Below, one piece after another: positions 35,325-47,850 of a stretch of DNA of 64,000 nt. Numbering within the stretch: position 1 is the stretch's first letter; every line of letters starts with the position of its first letter. This DNA is from Phallus indusiatus. Its lineage: Eukaryota; Basidiomycota; Agaricomycetes; Phallales; Phallaceae. Location of the stretch: NCBI GenBank assembly GCA_027605045.1, contig JAQFWX010000161.1, positions 1 through 64,000 on the forward strand, in the 5' to 3' direction. Under the pieces are notes generated by a model. The model was not told the origin of the DNA. It saw only the letters and a list, made by a program, of their open reading frames with translations, and searched no databases. Both the position numbers and the translations under genes were made by a program.

Positions 35325-35515
35325 TTCGATGCTCCTTTTACTCAAAGAAACTTACAAGTGGCAAGAAAGGAAGACGCGTAACGTAGCCCCGTGTCGTCAC
35401 ATTACATGCAATAAAGGTTGGAATCAATCCTTTCACGCGGTATAAACAAAGAACATATTCCTTAGACAATGAAATATAAGTCGGTATGCTTTATTCTATA
35501 TTAATAACTACTCAC
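35325..35515 (+). repeat. Segmental duplicate 2, right copy, first block
   Basis: Matches about 27285-27483. It ends inside the last codons of the leftward MFS gene (at its CAG-TGA), so the left copy keeps only the last few bases of that gene. Confidence 0.8.
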
Positions 35516-37953
35516 TGTTTGTCTGTTAGGTCAAAAAATGCATGTTTCTGTCTTTCTTTCTCAATGTCTTCGTCTGTCCATCCTCTGCGAGCCTTTTCTT
35601 CTTCCAGAACGCGACGTTTCTTGCGATTAAGGTGTATGTTCACCAATCTCAATAACAACGATATAAATATCTGAACGGACATCAATACCAATATAGCGAC
35701 CTTTCCAGGAATGTAATTGGGGGCATCTTTGGGCGGGAAAATTTCGGTACCTGAAATAACACCAGTCCGAAAATGTTTAAAGGATTATTGATAATGTGAA
35801 ATTTTTACCAGTAATATTTCCTAGGGCAAAAGCTACGAAAGTCAAAGCGTTAATAGTTACTTTTTGTGTAGCCCATTAGTGACCACTCTCAATCTTCCAT
35901 TTGCGAAAACCTTACCTTTCTTTGTATGGCCACTAGTATTGCTAGCATTCCATGCATACACACTAGATAAACAAGAGCCGAATGTCCCAATGAGGTAATC
36001 ACCAAACAATAAGACACCTAAACCATTTCAATGATTTCGCATTCTTACGTCGGTGCCAACTCCGCATATTTACCTTTCGCATGACTGTCATTCAAGCCAA
36101 CCAGCAGCGCAGAACCAATGATGGTGGGAACCTAAACCATCGAAGCATCAGCTAGCCTATTCTCGTCACGGAAGCGGTTTCTTACTATAGCAAGGATAAC
36201 TGGAACCATCCTTTCGTTCTGCCGACATATGATAATTGTTTTTCTAATGCTCCCTTGAAACAAAAAGAAAGAGTTACCTTCTCGTCCGAGTACCATCCAC
36301 AGAGAAGAGTGGTGATTGCTCCCAGTACCGCAGAAGGAAGGGAGAGAATTAATGTTTGGCGCGCCGTGTAACCGAAGTGCTAAATGATAGTAATTGAGTC
36401 ATTTACGATTTGTATAAGCGGTTCACAAGTCTCTCACCTCAATGATTATATTACTAAAACTGTTCAAACCCCCATTCGGAATACTGACTGCGAGAAATGG
36501 TCATGATTACACCAAAAATGCAAAGTAGCTGACATGAAAACGTACTTGTTATTGTTGTGACAACGATGAGCCAGGTTCGAATGTCAGTTAGAGCTTCCCA
36601 GACCTTGAAGAGTCATGGTACATTCAATTTCAATGTCGATGATACTGCATATGAGTGTGATCTTTACCTGCTCTTTCTTGAAATGCTTATTTCCTGTACC
36701 GCCTTGGTCATCTCGTACCCGTTCCAGAGCTGCAATCCTCTCTTCCTTGGTAAGGAAACGTGCGTGTACAGGAGAATCCGGTAGCCAAATTAAAACACAC
36801 AATCCTACCAAAATTGCTAACCCTCCTAATAAAATGTACAAAATTTTATATGGTGGAAGAGTTGGTGAGTCGGAGAAAGACTCAAGAGATTTATTATAAG
36901 AACAATAGACGACTAATCGATTTTTCAAAAAAAAAACTCACTATGCCATATGCTGCAAAGCTTCCAAAAATTTGCGATAGTGAAATCTTCCATGATCGAA
37001 TTCACTGTAAACGAGAAAAGTCTTTCATTCATATGAGCAACACTCACCATCACATAGAACCAGGAAATACGACGAGCCTACAGTAAAGATATCAATTCAT
37101 CCATTGTCAACTCATGAAACTAAACTCGTTCACCCGCTCTGACTGTTTGTAGAACATTGAAATCAGCAAAATAAGAGTGGGTGAAACACAGCTTTCACAC
37201 ATCCCTATGAAACATGGTATGAGTTAGGCAATAGGGCAACGATTAGCTATATACCCAAAAGAAAGCGTAATGCAAAAAAAGGGCCGAAAGACGGTGCAGC
37301 AGCGTGTAGCATAAGTAGAATACCCCAGAGAACAATATTTACACCTGAAAATAAGTTGAACTATATCTTTGTTTAAAAATGTAGCAAATAAAAAATCGCA
37401 CCCAAGTATTTAGCAATCCTCGTTTTTTGCGAAATATACACAGTAGGAAATTCCCAAAAGAGGAAACCTTGCGGTCATTACATAAAAAAATTTATCGAGG
37501 TAAAAGATGGCGATGTATGCATTACCAGCAAAAAAGGCTAGGGAGACGAGATTGTAATCTTGACCAGTGATAGGCAATCCCATGATACTAGACAATATTA
37601 ACGTTCTTTTGCCTTAAAACGTAATAGACATCAGAAGTTTACCCAGCGTAATTAAGTGAACTCTTGTCCAAAAATTGCGTAAAGTAGACAGCCGCACAAA
37701 TCGGAATAATCAGTAGATCCTGCCGTTTGTATCAGTCGTTTTCTGGAGCATGGTCATTTTCTACCCTATATACCAGTTTGCGTCTTAGTTTCGAATTGTA
37801 TTCCTCGCTAAAATGTGCCGATCGTAGAGTACCCACGAGCTCAAGAGCCTCGTCACCGTCTTCAATATCGTAGCTCAATTCTGAAACTAGGCCCTTTTCA
37901 TCGACGTAAGCTTGAATATCTTCCTTCTTTTCGGTATTTTTGCTAGTTGACAT
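35512..37953 (-). CDS. MFS carrier, allantoate-permease-like (anion:cation symporter family)
   Basis: Plasma-membrane symporter of the Dal5-like ACS branch, whose members import organic anions such as allantoate, nicotinate or other small carboxylates. Starts MSTSKNTEKKED with an acidic cytosolic N-terminus (37735-37953). The family signature around the first helix is seen across the intron (LDKSSLNYA, IMGLPITGQDYNLVSLAFFAGN). Further exons give YKILYILLGGLAILVGLCVLIWLPDSP and the loop ARFLTKEERIAALERVRDDQ. The C-terminal tail is basic/acidic (LNRKKRRVLEEEKARRGW...DLTDKQ), with the stop at 35512-35514. About ten short introns. Convergent with cyclase copy 2, 0.4 kb apart. It is absent from the paralogous segment at 27485. 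Could export or import a cluster metabolite; substrate unknown. Confidence 0.85.
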
Positions 37954-38575
37954 TTTTTAATGGTTCCCTGAAGGGGATGAAGGGAGAGAAAGGTGAACGA
38001 ACCTTCGCAGAATCAGACTCGTGGAGATATAAACTTATCACGCGTGGGTGATAGATAGGCAAGATTGCACTATACCTTCCTGAGATATGGCCTTGGGAAA
38101 AAATGTATATTTACGCACGGTAGACAGTTTAGTAGACAATGCAGGAAGTTCTGCCGAAACTTGGCTGAATAAGCCAAAGAATTTTGAAATTATCATCTAA
38201 AAAAAGTCATCAACCGAATCTATAACGTTCGAGCTTACACCAACAGTCCTGATTTTGAAGCGCATGACTTTTACCTCGAACTTTCCGATAAACCAATAGG
38301 ATGTCTCAATGACAAGGGGCTGCTATGGAAAACGTCACTGGCAGCTCACAGATGGTCCCGTGATCGGTTGGATTTTACCCGTCAAACGTTAATCCTATCA
38401 TAAGTGGTCCAATTTTTAACATAACGCAATAATTAGAGCATATGTCTCCTTGATCTTGAAAAGAGAAATATCGGAAGTGTTAAGTCTAGTGTCGGTAGCA
38501 AACCAAGTGTGCCGGGAGCGATTGGTAAATCAATTGGAACCAAAAAACATCGGCAGATGTGATAAACACATGATT
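37954..38575. other. Upstream region of the MFS gene, no gene
   Basis: No coding sequence seen. Unique to this copy: it is missing, with the MFS gene, from the duplicate at 27.5 kb. Confidence 0.5.
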
Positions 38576-40045
38576 AATATTTACCCAATGCGCATAGGAA
38601 TGAGATAGTAAAGTACTTACAATAATCCCAGCAAGCGGTTCAGCACCCAATTTAGCTGCTTTAAAAGCCAACACCAGTATATTTCCATCCTTTTGGAAAC
38701 TTGGTTTAAGAGTTGGAACGTTGCCATTTATTTGACGACAACGGTATGCTTTTGCTTTTGATAGTCACTCTAGCAATTAAGCAACAAAAGTTTGAGATTT
38801 CCAAGCACACTCGGCGCGACGATATGATCCAACAACATGTACACGTGTGTCTTGAATCTCGCGAGTCGTGTTCTATTTCTTCTTAGCACTCCGCAAACAC
38901 CCATGTGAACATAGACGTAAACGTCCTGGAGGACATCACTGAAAAGATTAAGTTTGAACATGACCACATGTGACGGTACTTGGAGTAATGAGGAAACCTG
39001 AGAAAGCAGAGGGAATCAATGGTATATTCATTAAAGATGGATAATGGAGTAACGAGGTTCGCGTCCAAGGACGGTAGGGTGAGGATTTTGTTGATGGATT
39101 GGACGGGACAGATTACAGCGGTGCTGGAACGAGAATCTAAAAGATTGGAATGACATTGAGGCAAATGGTCAAACATGGCTTAGCAAAGACGGAAAAATTT
39201 CAAACGTACTGATGTTGACGCTAGGTAATCAATTAATCAATATTCAGACCCAACGTATATAAATAGTATCATCGACAATTTCAAGTCGTCCGTTCCAATG
39301 CGTCTGCCATTCGTTGTTGCAATGCGCGCGTGATCAACGTCAGCGCTGATAGCTGTTATTTCCAACCTGAGGCATAGTAGCGAAAACGTCAATGACTCAT
39401 ATCACCACAGCAGCATCTGATGAATACATACCTTCCGCTGGCACTCCTGCGCCAAGTATCAGCATTTTCAAAAGGACCAGCGACGAAATATGGACTAATT
39501 GGCTACCGGAACAGTGTCGATGAGTCGGAGTCATGACAAGCGCTCAAATTCAGAGCTGACGAAGCCCACTTCAAGTCACGTCTTGCCCACTTGGTCACCT
39601 CACTGAGGCTCACTCCGAATGCAAAAAAAACTGTAATGATTTCTCCATAAAGACGGTGTGTTCTAGTCTCTCAACAAGCTTTGTCCTCCAACCTGATCTG
39701 TAGAATAATCATAACGATCTCCGCGGTTGACATTCTGGCGATAAACAAAACGCCGATACGGCTAATTTTCAAAGTACCACGCGACGGTATGCTTATCCCA
39801 ATATAAAATTCAGCCCAGTCTTTCTCAAGTCACTGCTGGCTCCACTAATCACACCGCCTCAAACTTTGCAAACCGTTGGGTTTTTTTTTTCACTGCGATA
39901 GCTCCCATCAAGGCAAAAATGAGAAAAGGAAAAGAATGGAAGTCCTACACCAATATTAGAGTTCAGTGTACGTATTTTTTAGTCAAATGGAACCAAATCT
40001 TAATCATGTTCAAAGGGTAACTATGAAAGAAGCGAAAAATCAACC
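38576..40045 (+). repeat. Segmental duplicate 2, right copy, second block
   Basis: Matches 27488-29480 without the 225-bp solo LTR. Similarity starts at ttaatatttac and atgcgcataggaatgag, and fades at about 40045, just before a short tandem repeat (tacgctccca x2-3 at 40080-40115). Confidence 0.85.
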
Positions 40046-40716
40046 CAATATCAATCAAATCTCTATCAAAGGCCCGTACGCTCACCGATACGCTCCCATA
40101 CGCTCCCATACGCCGGAGAGTGGAGTTGAACACGGCATTGTGATCCGATGGATTTGGTACATGCACCACTCCCATCAAACGAGAATCAGCGCTGCTCAGG
40201 GTTGGGTGCAGAGCACAGCCTGTGCTCCATTCCTTCCAAAACACATGGTTTATTTCTGAATGTACATATCGTTTCTATTAACAAAGGATGAGGCCTAATT
40301 CTATCTTCGATATTGTCATCATGTAGTATGTGTAGCATGAAGCACTCAATCTTGCGCGCTCTTATTTATACTAAATACAGCATGTCTTCACACTTTTCCT
40401 CGTCGTTGCACGGCAAATCGCAATTCATGAATCCCTTAGGTCTCATATTGGGTCTCTGCCCGAGAAATTGAATAGAGGTTCGGATGCGCAGCCCCGCAGA
40501 AAAACAATAAACCATTCAATACTTGCAGAGGTTTCATCAAATCATTGAATTGATTATGCTTCTCGACACCGAATAACGATTACTTTGCGCCGATGCTATG
40601 TATTCTCAAAAGATATTTAGACCACTCTCAAACAGCCTATCTCAATCAGACAATTCTTGTCGTTGAAGCCTTATCAGCCTCGCTTGTTCATTTTTCCTCA
40701 AATTCCGAAATCCGAA
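40046..40716. other. Intergenic and promoter of the repeat-protein gene
   Basis: Contains the short tandem tacgctccca repeat at 40080-40115. A tatttatac block near 40362 lies too far upstream to be assigned with confidence. No gene seen. Confidence 0.45.
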
Positions 40717-41867
40717 ATGCAATTGACTAGCTCTGCGTTTTTTGCCTTTGTTATCTCAGCTGTTGTGGTCTCAGCTGTCCCCTTTCCTGGTGTGTTCTCA
40801 ATTTCATGATGTCTTTTCGTCAATTTTGCTGAATGACTTGTTTTCAGTGCCCAACGGTAGATATTTTAAAGTTTGCCTCTTAACCTTAGATCTAATATAA
40901 GTTTCCAATTTATTCAATTCTATGATGGCGATAGAAAATGGTACGTGAAACCTATTATGTGCATGAATGTGTGATTGCTGACGATGATATTTGATGTTCA
41001 GCTTTGAGTTCTTCCCCGGCAGTTACAACCAGTGCTCCAACTTCAACTGCTGACGCAATTTCTCTACCTCCATTGTCAAGCTTGTTGCCCAGTTTGCCCG
41101 TCTCTTTGCCGGCACTCCCAAGTGTGTTGCCTAGCTTGCCAGTTTCCTTGCCTAGTCTTGGATTAAAAAGAAGAGAATTCGGTATGATTACACAAATCAT
41201 CATATATATTATAAATCACTGACTTCGATGTTTATCGATCCTCAGTTGAGGAACCTGGTAAGTGCTTTGATTTTTTTTTAAGCCAACACGACGCTGAATA
41301 ACGATTGTTATTCAATCATCCCCTTCTCCCTCTACTTTATTACGGTCACTTCGACTATCGTGCACCATCCGTTGTACCAGTTCTCCCCGTTCTCCCCGTT
41401 ACGCCGACTTCATCTACTGGTGGCTTGCCTATTTCCTTGCCGGCACTCCCAAGTGTGTTGCCTAGCTTGCCCGTTTCCTTGCCTGTATCATTACCTGCCT
41501 TGCCAACCCTTCAATTAAGAAACGAACTCGGTATGATTTTACAAATTATCATATTATAAATCAGTGAACTCAATGCTTATTCATACTCAGTTGAGAAACC
41601 TGGTAAGTGCTTTGATTTTTTAAAGCCAACACGACGCTGAATAACGATTGTTATTCAATTATCCCCTACTCCCTCAATCGTTACGGTCACTGCGACTATC
41701 GTGCACCATCTATTGTACCAGTTCTCCCCGTTATGCCGACTTCATCTACTGGTGGCTTGCCCATCTCTTTGCCGGCACTCCCAAGTGTTTTGCCCAGCTT
41801 GCCCGTTTCCTTGCCCAGCTTGCCCGCTTCCTTGCCAGTATCATTGCCTCCCTTGCCAACCCTTTAA
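40717..41867 (+). CDS. Secreted Leu-Pro-Ser repeat protein
   Basis: Starts MQLTSSAFFAFVISAVVVSAVPFP, a clean signal peptide. The first donor is gtgtgt at 40790-40795, followed by small exons. Three large exons (around 41003-41180, 41350-41530 and 41690-41867) encode LPSLPVSLPALPSVLPSLPV-type repeats, each followed by a charged stub such as LKRREFG or LRNELG before the next intron. The third exon lost bases in that stub and so ends in TAA at 41865-41867. Probably a cell-wall or matrix protein of low complexity. Small exons (such as LRNL before gtaagt) make the exact model uncertain. Confidence 0.65.
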
Positions 41868-41878
41868 GAAGTGAAATC
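41181..41878 (+). repeat. Tandem duplication of a 349-bp exon-intron unit
   Basis: Two consecutive units, 41181-41529 and 41530-41878, each begin with the donor ggtatg, pass a micro-exon ttgag(g/a)aacctg and end with a full Leu-Pro-Ser exon. Both units measure 349 bp and match along their whole length with small compensating indels. Confidence 0.85.
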
Positions 41879-42677
41879 GGTATGGTCAATTCGTTCATCT
41901 CACTCTGTCTCTAATTCCGCCATTTTCCAGCCTCGTGGGTGATTTTGGTGATCTTTCATGACAACGTTCATCCAGTCATGTTGAGCAATACTTTTGATGA
42001 CCTCCATTCACTCAATTCCTCAATCTACAAGTCACGATTCGTTTTTTTAGAGAAAGACTAAAGTCTTTTTATGTATATTCACGTTTCTGCACGTGATTCC
42101 TTGTTATTGAATATTTATTATTGATATTGTTATCATATTACGTTGCTCTTGAATGAGTAGACGTGAAACTGAAAGCTCTGGTGAACGAATTACATGCTAG
42201 TGGAGTGATAAATCGTTTACACGTGCATCGACAAGAGGTCCTATTCAAAAAACATCGGCTACGGAAGATACCGAAATAATCAAATCCATGCTCACTAGCA
42301 CTGACGACTTGAAACGACTTCATTACATTCAAATCAGCTTTCCGTCATGCACTGTTTTGATATTATTGCATGCATTAATTAATATCCCAAAAGTGTCAGA
42401 GTTCATTGCGTCACAACATGCAACATGAAAGAGATTTCGACGTCCAGTTTAAAAAATGAGGAGTGGGTTCATGAATTTCTATTAATTTGGTTTCTATTGG
42501 GGTACTGACATGGGAGTTGAATGCATGGAATGATGCCGGATGAAAATAAAAATGTAGAAATGTTCGATAAGGAAGAAGACGGAGTTGGGATCAAATGGGT
42601 AGGACAACTTCAAAGGGGTTGTCTAGAAAAGACTGGGCGCACGCACAAAGAGAATTCGGTGGTAACTCGTTATTATT
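41868..42677. other. Intergenic, about 0.8 kb, no gene
   Basis: Nothing supportable on either strand apart from the tail of the second repeat unit. Confidence 0.45.
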
Positions 42678-43216
42678 TCATCCTCTGCCAGCCTCTTTCT
42701 TCCTCGTGCCCCAAAACACGAAATACTCCATCCCATAAACGAACATGGTAGCAGCCGTAGCCGTGTTCAATGTCAAAACGAGCGGCGGTGGAAGTCCATT
42801 TCTAAAATTTTTGAATAAACTGTTAAGTGTAACTTGTTGTCCTCTTTCCGACCAATATGTTGGACGAAACGGGCATGTTATATTAAGCCATATCTGAGTC
42901 AGAGGAGGCCTTGTTGGAGGTGACGCGGACGGTGGTGGCATTGTGCGGAGTTTTTTGAATTCCTTGCGGATACCGTTAACAAGGAAGTAACTTCCTGTCC
43001 ACGCTAGCATTTTCTGTGTCAAAAGAAGAACATGGAAATTAGGTAAACTGATAATGAGTACTTACACGTAGTAATACCGCATCCATTCTCATAGTCACCC
43101 GTCGAAAGGATATATCCCGCTCCACCAAAAATGAGCCCGAACGTGAATCTTAGAGTTAGAGGTGGAATGGCACGATTAGCGACGCCAAAGGGAGTGGTTC
43201 CTATGACTGTGTACAT
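42678..43216 (-). CDS. Small membrane protein of unknown function
   Basis: Two exons. The first runs from 43216 and ends GDYENGCGITT at a gtaagt donor. The second starts after an acceptor in gctag (SWTGSYFLVNGIRKEFKKL) and reads open to 42678, about 160 residues. Hydrophobic segments are LRFTFGLIFGGAGYILS and VLTLNTATAATMFVYGMEYFVFW, with a Pro-rich loop (MPPPSASPPTRPPL) between. The phrase GDxxNGxGITTxW is one I recall from other small fungal membrane proteins, but I cannot name the family. Using the cacag acceptor instead would create a stop, which decided the splice choice. An upstream first exon is possible. Confidence 0.6.
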
Positions 43217-43635
43217 GCACTCTGTTAGTATCTAACATAGCAAGGAGCTATAGATAAATGACGTAACAAAGTGCAGAGAGCGACCAAACTGGCCAACTGT
43301 TTCGATTTTGTGTGAGGTCATATTTTGGATGAAATGATTCAACAACATACGGAGAATGTGAATATAGACATAGATTTGATAGCTTTGAAGTTAGAACTGA
43401 AGTAGTTGGATTATTCACATGAGGCTCAGACATGAAAAAAAGAGCAAATTCAAGCTCCGACTCGGTTATCTCGATTCTCAATTTACTAACTGTAACGGTG
43501 TCATCATCATATTGCTAACATGTTACTCATGCAACGTTCGTCGTCGTAGTCCGAAAAACGAAGTATAATCCTAGATACATAGATGTTCCAAAAATGCACT
43601 ACACCCAATCAATCCTCGCCCTCGTTTCAGAGTCA
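43217..43635. other. Intergenic, about 420 bp, no gene
   Basis: Upstream of the small membrane-protein gene and downstream of the large leftward gene. No further feature seen. Confidence 0.4.
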
Positions 43636-46600
43636 TCACCTCCTCAAGCAAGCAGCGAAAGCGGCAAGGATGCCAGCCAGTGCAATCCAAACAGCGAGTA
43701 CGACCCAGCCAGTAACTCGTCCGAATCCTGTCGTGTCGTTGTTTGCGCTTCCTCCGATAGCATACGCAAGTACGCCAGCTACAAATGCGCATAATGAGTA
43801 GGTGAGAAGGACTAAAGGAACAGAAAGAATGATGGAATTCTAGGTAGCGCGGAATTTGTGTAGTTTCGAAAACATGATGAAGTTTTGGTTCAAAAAATTG
43901 AATTAGAATAAGTTAAACCTGATGAAGGAATTGTAGGTTTTCAACGCACGTTGACGGTTTGTGTGCTGGTGGTGGTGTAATTCATGTGCTCGGGCTCGTG
44001 ATCATGGTTTATGCACGAATTTGAATCTCGTTTTTGTTGGGAAGATCGACCATACAATGAAATACCGTAAGAAGCCATACTCGTAATTGCGAACAGCGCG
44101 GATATCATAGCCGATACTCGCGTTGCTTGGTTCAAATTTGGGAACGTCAGCATCGTCACTGATCCGCTCAACACAAGCGCGGCCTGGTAGAAAAAAAAAA
44201 CAATCAGTCTTTTCGCCCCGAAGAAAGTAATATGATAATTTACCATAATAGGCTGACTTGCGTCAATGCTCACATTAACCTTCGGAGTCTTATCAACGCC
44301 TCGTTCACCCTGCTCTTCTTCGTTCGTAGAACAGCTAGAATTTCCGTTTCTCTCAAAAATAAGGTATGCCCAGGCATAAAATAGACTTGACGAATTTTTC
44401 AAGCGATCTCTTGAACGGAATGGCCTGTTCCACCTCAGCGGGAGCGCTGCGTGCCGAGATGGTGCTGGTACTGTTGATGCTATTGTTGTTACTTGGTAGA
44501 ACGACGGGGACTGATTTTGTAATGTATTTTTGCCTCCATTCCGCTGGAAAATAAAATTAAAATGTTATGCGAGAAAAGGACGAAAACTAAACATACTGTA
44601 ACGTAGGAGAATTTGAGCTATCAAACGCGTTCGGATTGTCTGAGAAGCAGGAGATGCTGCAGAACCTAGAATCAATAGCACGTTTAAGATAAAAATGAAG
44701 AGATAAGAAATGAGTGCCGACTTGAAATATTCCGTATTAACTCCAGTAACGCTGTGCATTCTTTGAAAGTGAACGGAGGTGGGAAAGGAACGAGTGGAGG
44801 GGGAGAGTCTGCGCGTAACACGCTATCTAGAGAGAGAAAAACTCAGATTTTGATACGGTATCAAGGACAAAAGGTACCTGTGTAACACCACGTCAAGACC
44901 TCTAATGCTTCATCATACGCTGATTGAGGGACTGAGACGTGCGCTGGATGTGTGCACATGTACTGCCAGTATTTGAACTCTAAGCTTAGACCTAGAATAA
45001 AAGCGTGAATCACATAAGAAGCATCTAATACAAGTTCGGGGACTTGCGTTCAGCATCAGACAAATCCTCAGGTGCAGGATCTTTATCCGAAGGAGGGTCA
45101 TAAGATACGGCCCTCGTAGCATGCATTACCCAATTCGTCAACGGCATAAACGACCATTCTGTTCCAGCACCGCTGTTATTGGAAGCGCCACTTGCGTTCG
45201 CATCCCGAATCCAAATATCAATCCCTTCTTCCGCCAAAAACTCGGGTTCGGTTCTCAACGTTCTGATAGTATTTGTATCACGTCCACTAGTTCCATTTAA
45301 CCCATTCAAGTTTTGGTCGACTTGAATATCGACGTCCGATGTGGCACTAGCAAGTTTCAAATTCGAACCTGAACTTGTATTCGGAGATCGCTTGGCTTCC
45401 AAATAATGTGTTAGTGCATCCAGCTTTTTGTTATCTCTCAAGTCGAGATCTGTCACCGTTCGAGTGGCAGCATGTGAGTAATAGTAGGCAGACGAGGGTA
45501 GGACGTGCTCTGTCCATCCTAAAGTTGGGAACGTTTGAGGAGGTAAAGGCCATACAGTACTAGACCTTGAAAAGTCAGTTGATTTTGTGAGGTTGGATGT
45601 GTAATAAGGAAAGGGAGGGACGTGCTCTAAAATATGGTCTATTTCGGAGGTTTGAAAGGAGGGATCCAGCAGGGGTTTTGATTCACTTGAGACGTTGTCT
45701 AGGAGTCAGCGAATGAACTGTAGGAAAAGATGTGACGTACTCGTTCGGATTGTATGGAGAGAGATGGTCGGGTTGGATTTGAATTGGTGAATCTGTGCGT
45801 TGTGACTGAAGTTGGTATTTTCTGGAAAAGAAACAATTAATCAATAAACTAGTATAATCGAAAATTGGAACGAACTCGTTTAGCAGAATTTCGTGCAATG
45901 GAGGTACGATGGACATAGATTGTGTTGGCGGTGTGATTTCGTTAAAAGCCGATTCCGTCGGTTCAGGTTGATCCAGCAACGACTGGTGTCTTTCAGGTTC
46001 GCTTTAACACGAGTAAATAGTATTAAGCGCATTTTCAAGATGTAGCATAGGGATAACAACATACGTTGGAAAATAACTTAAATTGACGTTAACAGGGGAA
46101 GATTCAATCTTCGGTTCATTATTTTGGTCCGCTGTTGTCGCTGTCGCAGCTGCTGCCGACACTGCTACCGTCACCGGGGTCGTCTCAGGTTGTACTTGAG
46201 CTGGAGTCGACCCGGGGGTGGGAGGGATCACTGTCAAAATCCTGGATGTGATACTAGGTGAAGCGAAAACGGAAGCTGATGAAGCGCGAGGCACCGACTT
46301 CTTCCTTTTCTTTGGTGTACTACGTCTACTATCATCCGTGATTGCAATGGGTTCACCTTGGTCTTCGTTGTAGGTGTCTTCTTCACGTCGTTGCTGTTGA
46401 TCCTGACCTTGATACGGTTGAAAGTGATGTACGCTTTCTTCGGTAGGTATTTCGCGAGTGACAATTGCATCTTTAGTGACAGTATTGCGCCTCGTCTTGT
46501 TCAGAATTGAATTTATAATTGGCGTGTCCGGACGTAAAGGTGAAGATAAGTCAGCAAATGGGTCAGAGTCTAAGTGAAACTCAGGTATGTAAGGGCCAGC

Positions 46601-46891
46601 CATCTGCGATTGGATAAGTCGTTCCGAGTCCGGGGTTAGTGACCTTGAGGATTGTACGGCGGGTGGTGGCGGCGGTGGCGGTATTGCTATGAAAGTGTTG
46701 ACTAGAGGGTCTTGAGTTAGTTGTTGTTCTGTGGATGTCGGAGGTGGAAGGATAGGTGGTACTGATGTCGCGGCTGATATTGGTACTGATGTCGTCGGCG
46801 ATTCAACGTCTTGCAGGAGGTCATTCAAGGGTCGGGTGTTGGTACGTTTGGTGTTGAAGGCGGACTTGACACGGGTGCGGACGGTTTTCAT
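43636..46891 (-). CDS. Large multi-exon membrane protein with disordered N-terminus
   Basis: I do not recognise the family. What first look like several separate genes join into one by splice phase. The N-terminal exon (46891 to about 46073) is Pro/Ser/Thr-rich and disordered, with a poly-Pro run and a basic PKKRKKS stretch. Middle exons include the reading around EPEFLAEEGIDIWIRDANASG (45025-45456) and a soluble helical part (LEFKYWQYMCTHPAHVSVP, DEALEVLTWCYT, TRLIAQILLRY, EWRQKYITKSVPVVLP). The last exons carry three or four membrane helices: AALVLSGSVTMLTF, SAMISALFAITSMASYGISL, ILSVPLVLLTYSLCAFVAGVL and VTGWVVLAVWIALAGILAAF, ending CLRR and TGA at 43636-43638. At least ten exons. Function unknown. 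Confidence 0.7.
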
Positions 46892-47408
46892 GGTCGTTTA
46901 GATATTGATGGAGACGTTAACTTGTGATGGATGGGCGATGCTGGATGCTGGACTGACGTTGGCAACACAGTTGATGACGTTGAACAGATTCCGCTAAAGG
47001 AAGAAAAGAATAGAAAGAGCTGGAAGAAAGAAAACAAAGGGGAAATGTTAACGTAAAAGTATTTGTTTTTTGATCTAGAAAAGGAAAAATCGAAAAAGTC
47101 ATGGAAAAGGACACAGAACAACGTGGCTGTATCAAGGGACTCCGGGGAGGGGAATACGAAGAACAGCACATCGCTCATGGAAGGCGTTGTTTATCGCCCT
47201 TTAGGCGAGCCGTTTCGGAAGCTCATGTTATACATGTTGGACGTAGAATATGGAACATGGGGTCCCTATCGCGTTTGAGTCATTTGCGGCCGTTCGCCTT
47301 TCGCCTCGTGTTTCGGGGATGGCATCAATGTGATGTGATTTCTCACATGTTGGATTAAAAATCGCGAATGAGAGTTTTGATGTCTCAAGAACCGTACAAG
47401 GGACTTTT
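46892..47408. other. Upstream region of the large membrane-protein gene
   Basis: No supportable gene. Frames on either strand here are T/A-rich and have no splice or family support. Confidence 0.4.
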
Positions 47409-47678
47409 CTACATGAGATTATTAACTCTGAAAAAATCCGGTTGAGGGATGGGAAGTGCCAGAGAGCTTGAGTGATAAGCTTACTTCCAGACTGCGTTGA
47501 GACCATTAGTTTGGTATAACGAGATATCATATGAAAATTGATCTCTGCGACTGACGGTGACGTGAAGGTTGCGTGAAGGCTTGAGAGTCGTGACGTCGAC
47601 GAAGTCGTTTGCCAAACATGTTGTGAATCTGATGCTACCGTCTTCAGCCTGTTCATTGCTGTCACAAATCACAATCAC
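47409..47678 (-). CDS. Possible small protein, 70 aa
   Basis: Exon 1 from 47678 encodes MIVICDSNEQAEDGSIRF and continues to GLNAVW. A gtaagc donor and a ttttcag acceptor then join to VNNLM and a stop at 47409-47411. The exon-1 translation has protein-like alternation (NLHVTVSRRDQFSYDISLY), but the product is very short and no family is recognised. It could instead be the first exon of a longer gene or an antisense frame. Confidence 0.28.
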
Positions 47679-47850
47679 AACATCTGCTCGCTGAATTTTT
47701 CAAGACTTTGATAATAAGTGGTAAGTGGTAATAGTATAGTGAATTTGAATTTGAGTTGGCTGGCAAGCACTGGCAACTTGAAGTCCTGGTGAGTGGTGAC
47801 GACACGAACCAAAACGTTCCGTGTCTATCTTACGTAAGCCACGTGCTCTC

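Noticed and set aside
43583..43801. Plus-strand frames near 43.6-43.8 kb
   Set aside because: They are antisense to the last membrane exon of the 43636-46891 gene.
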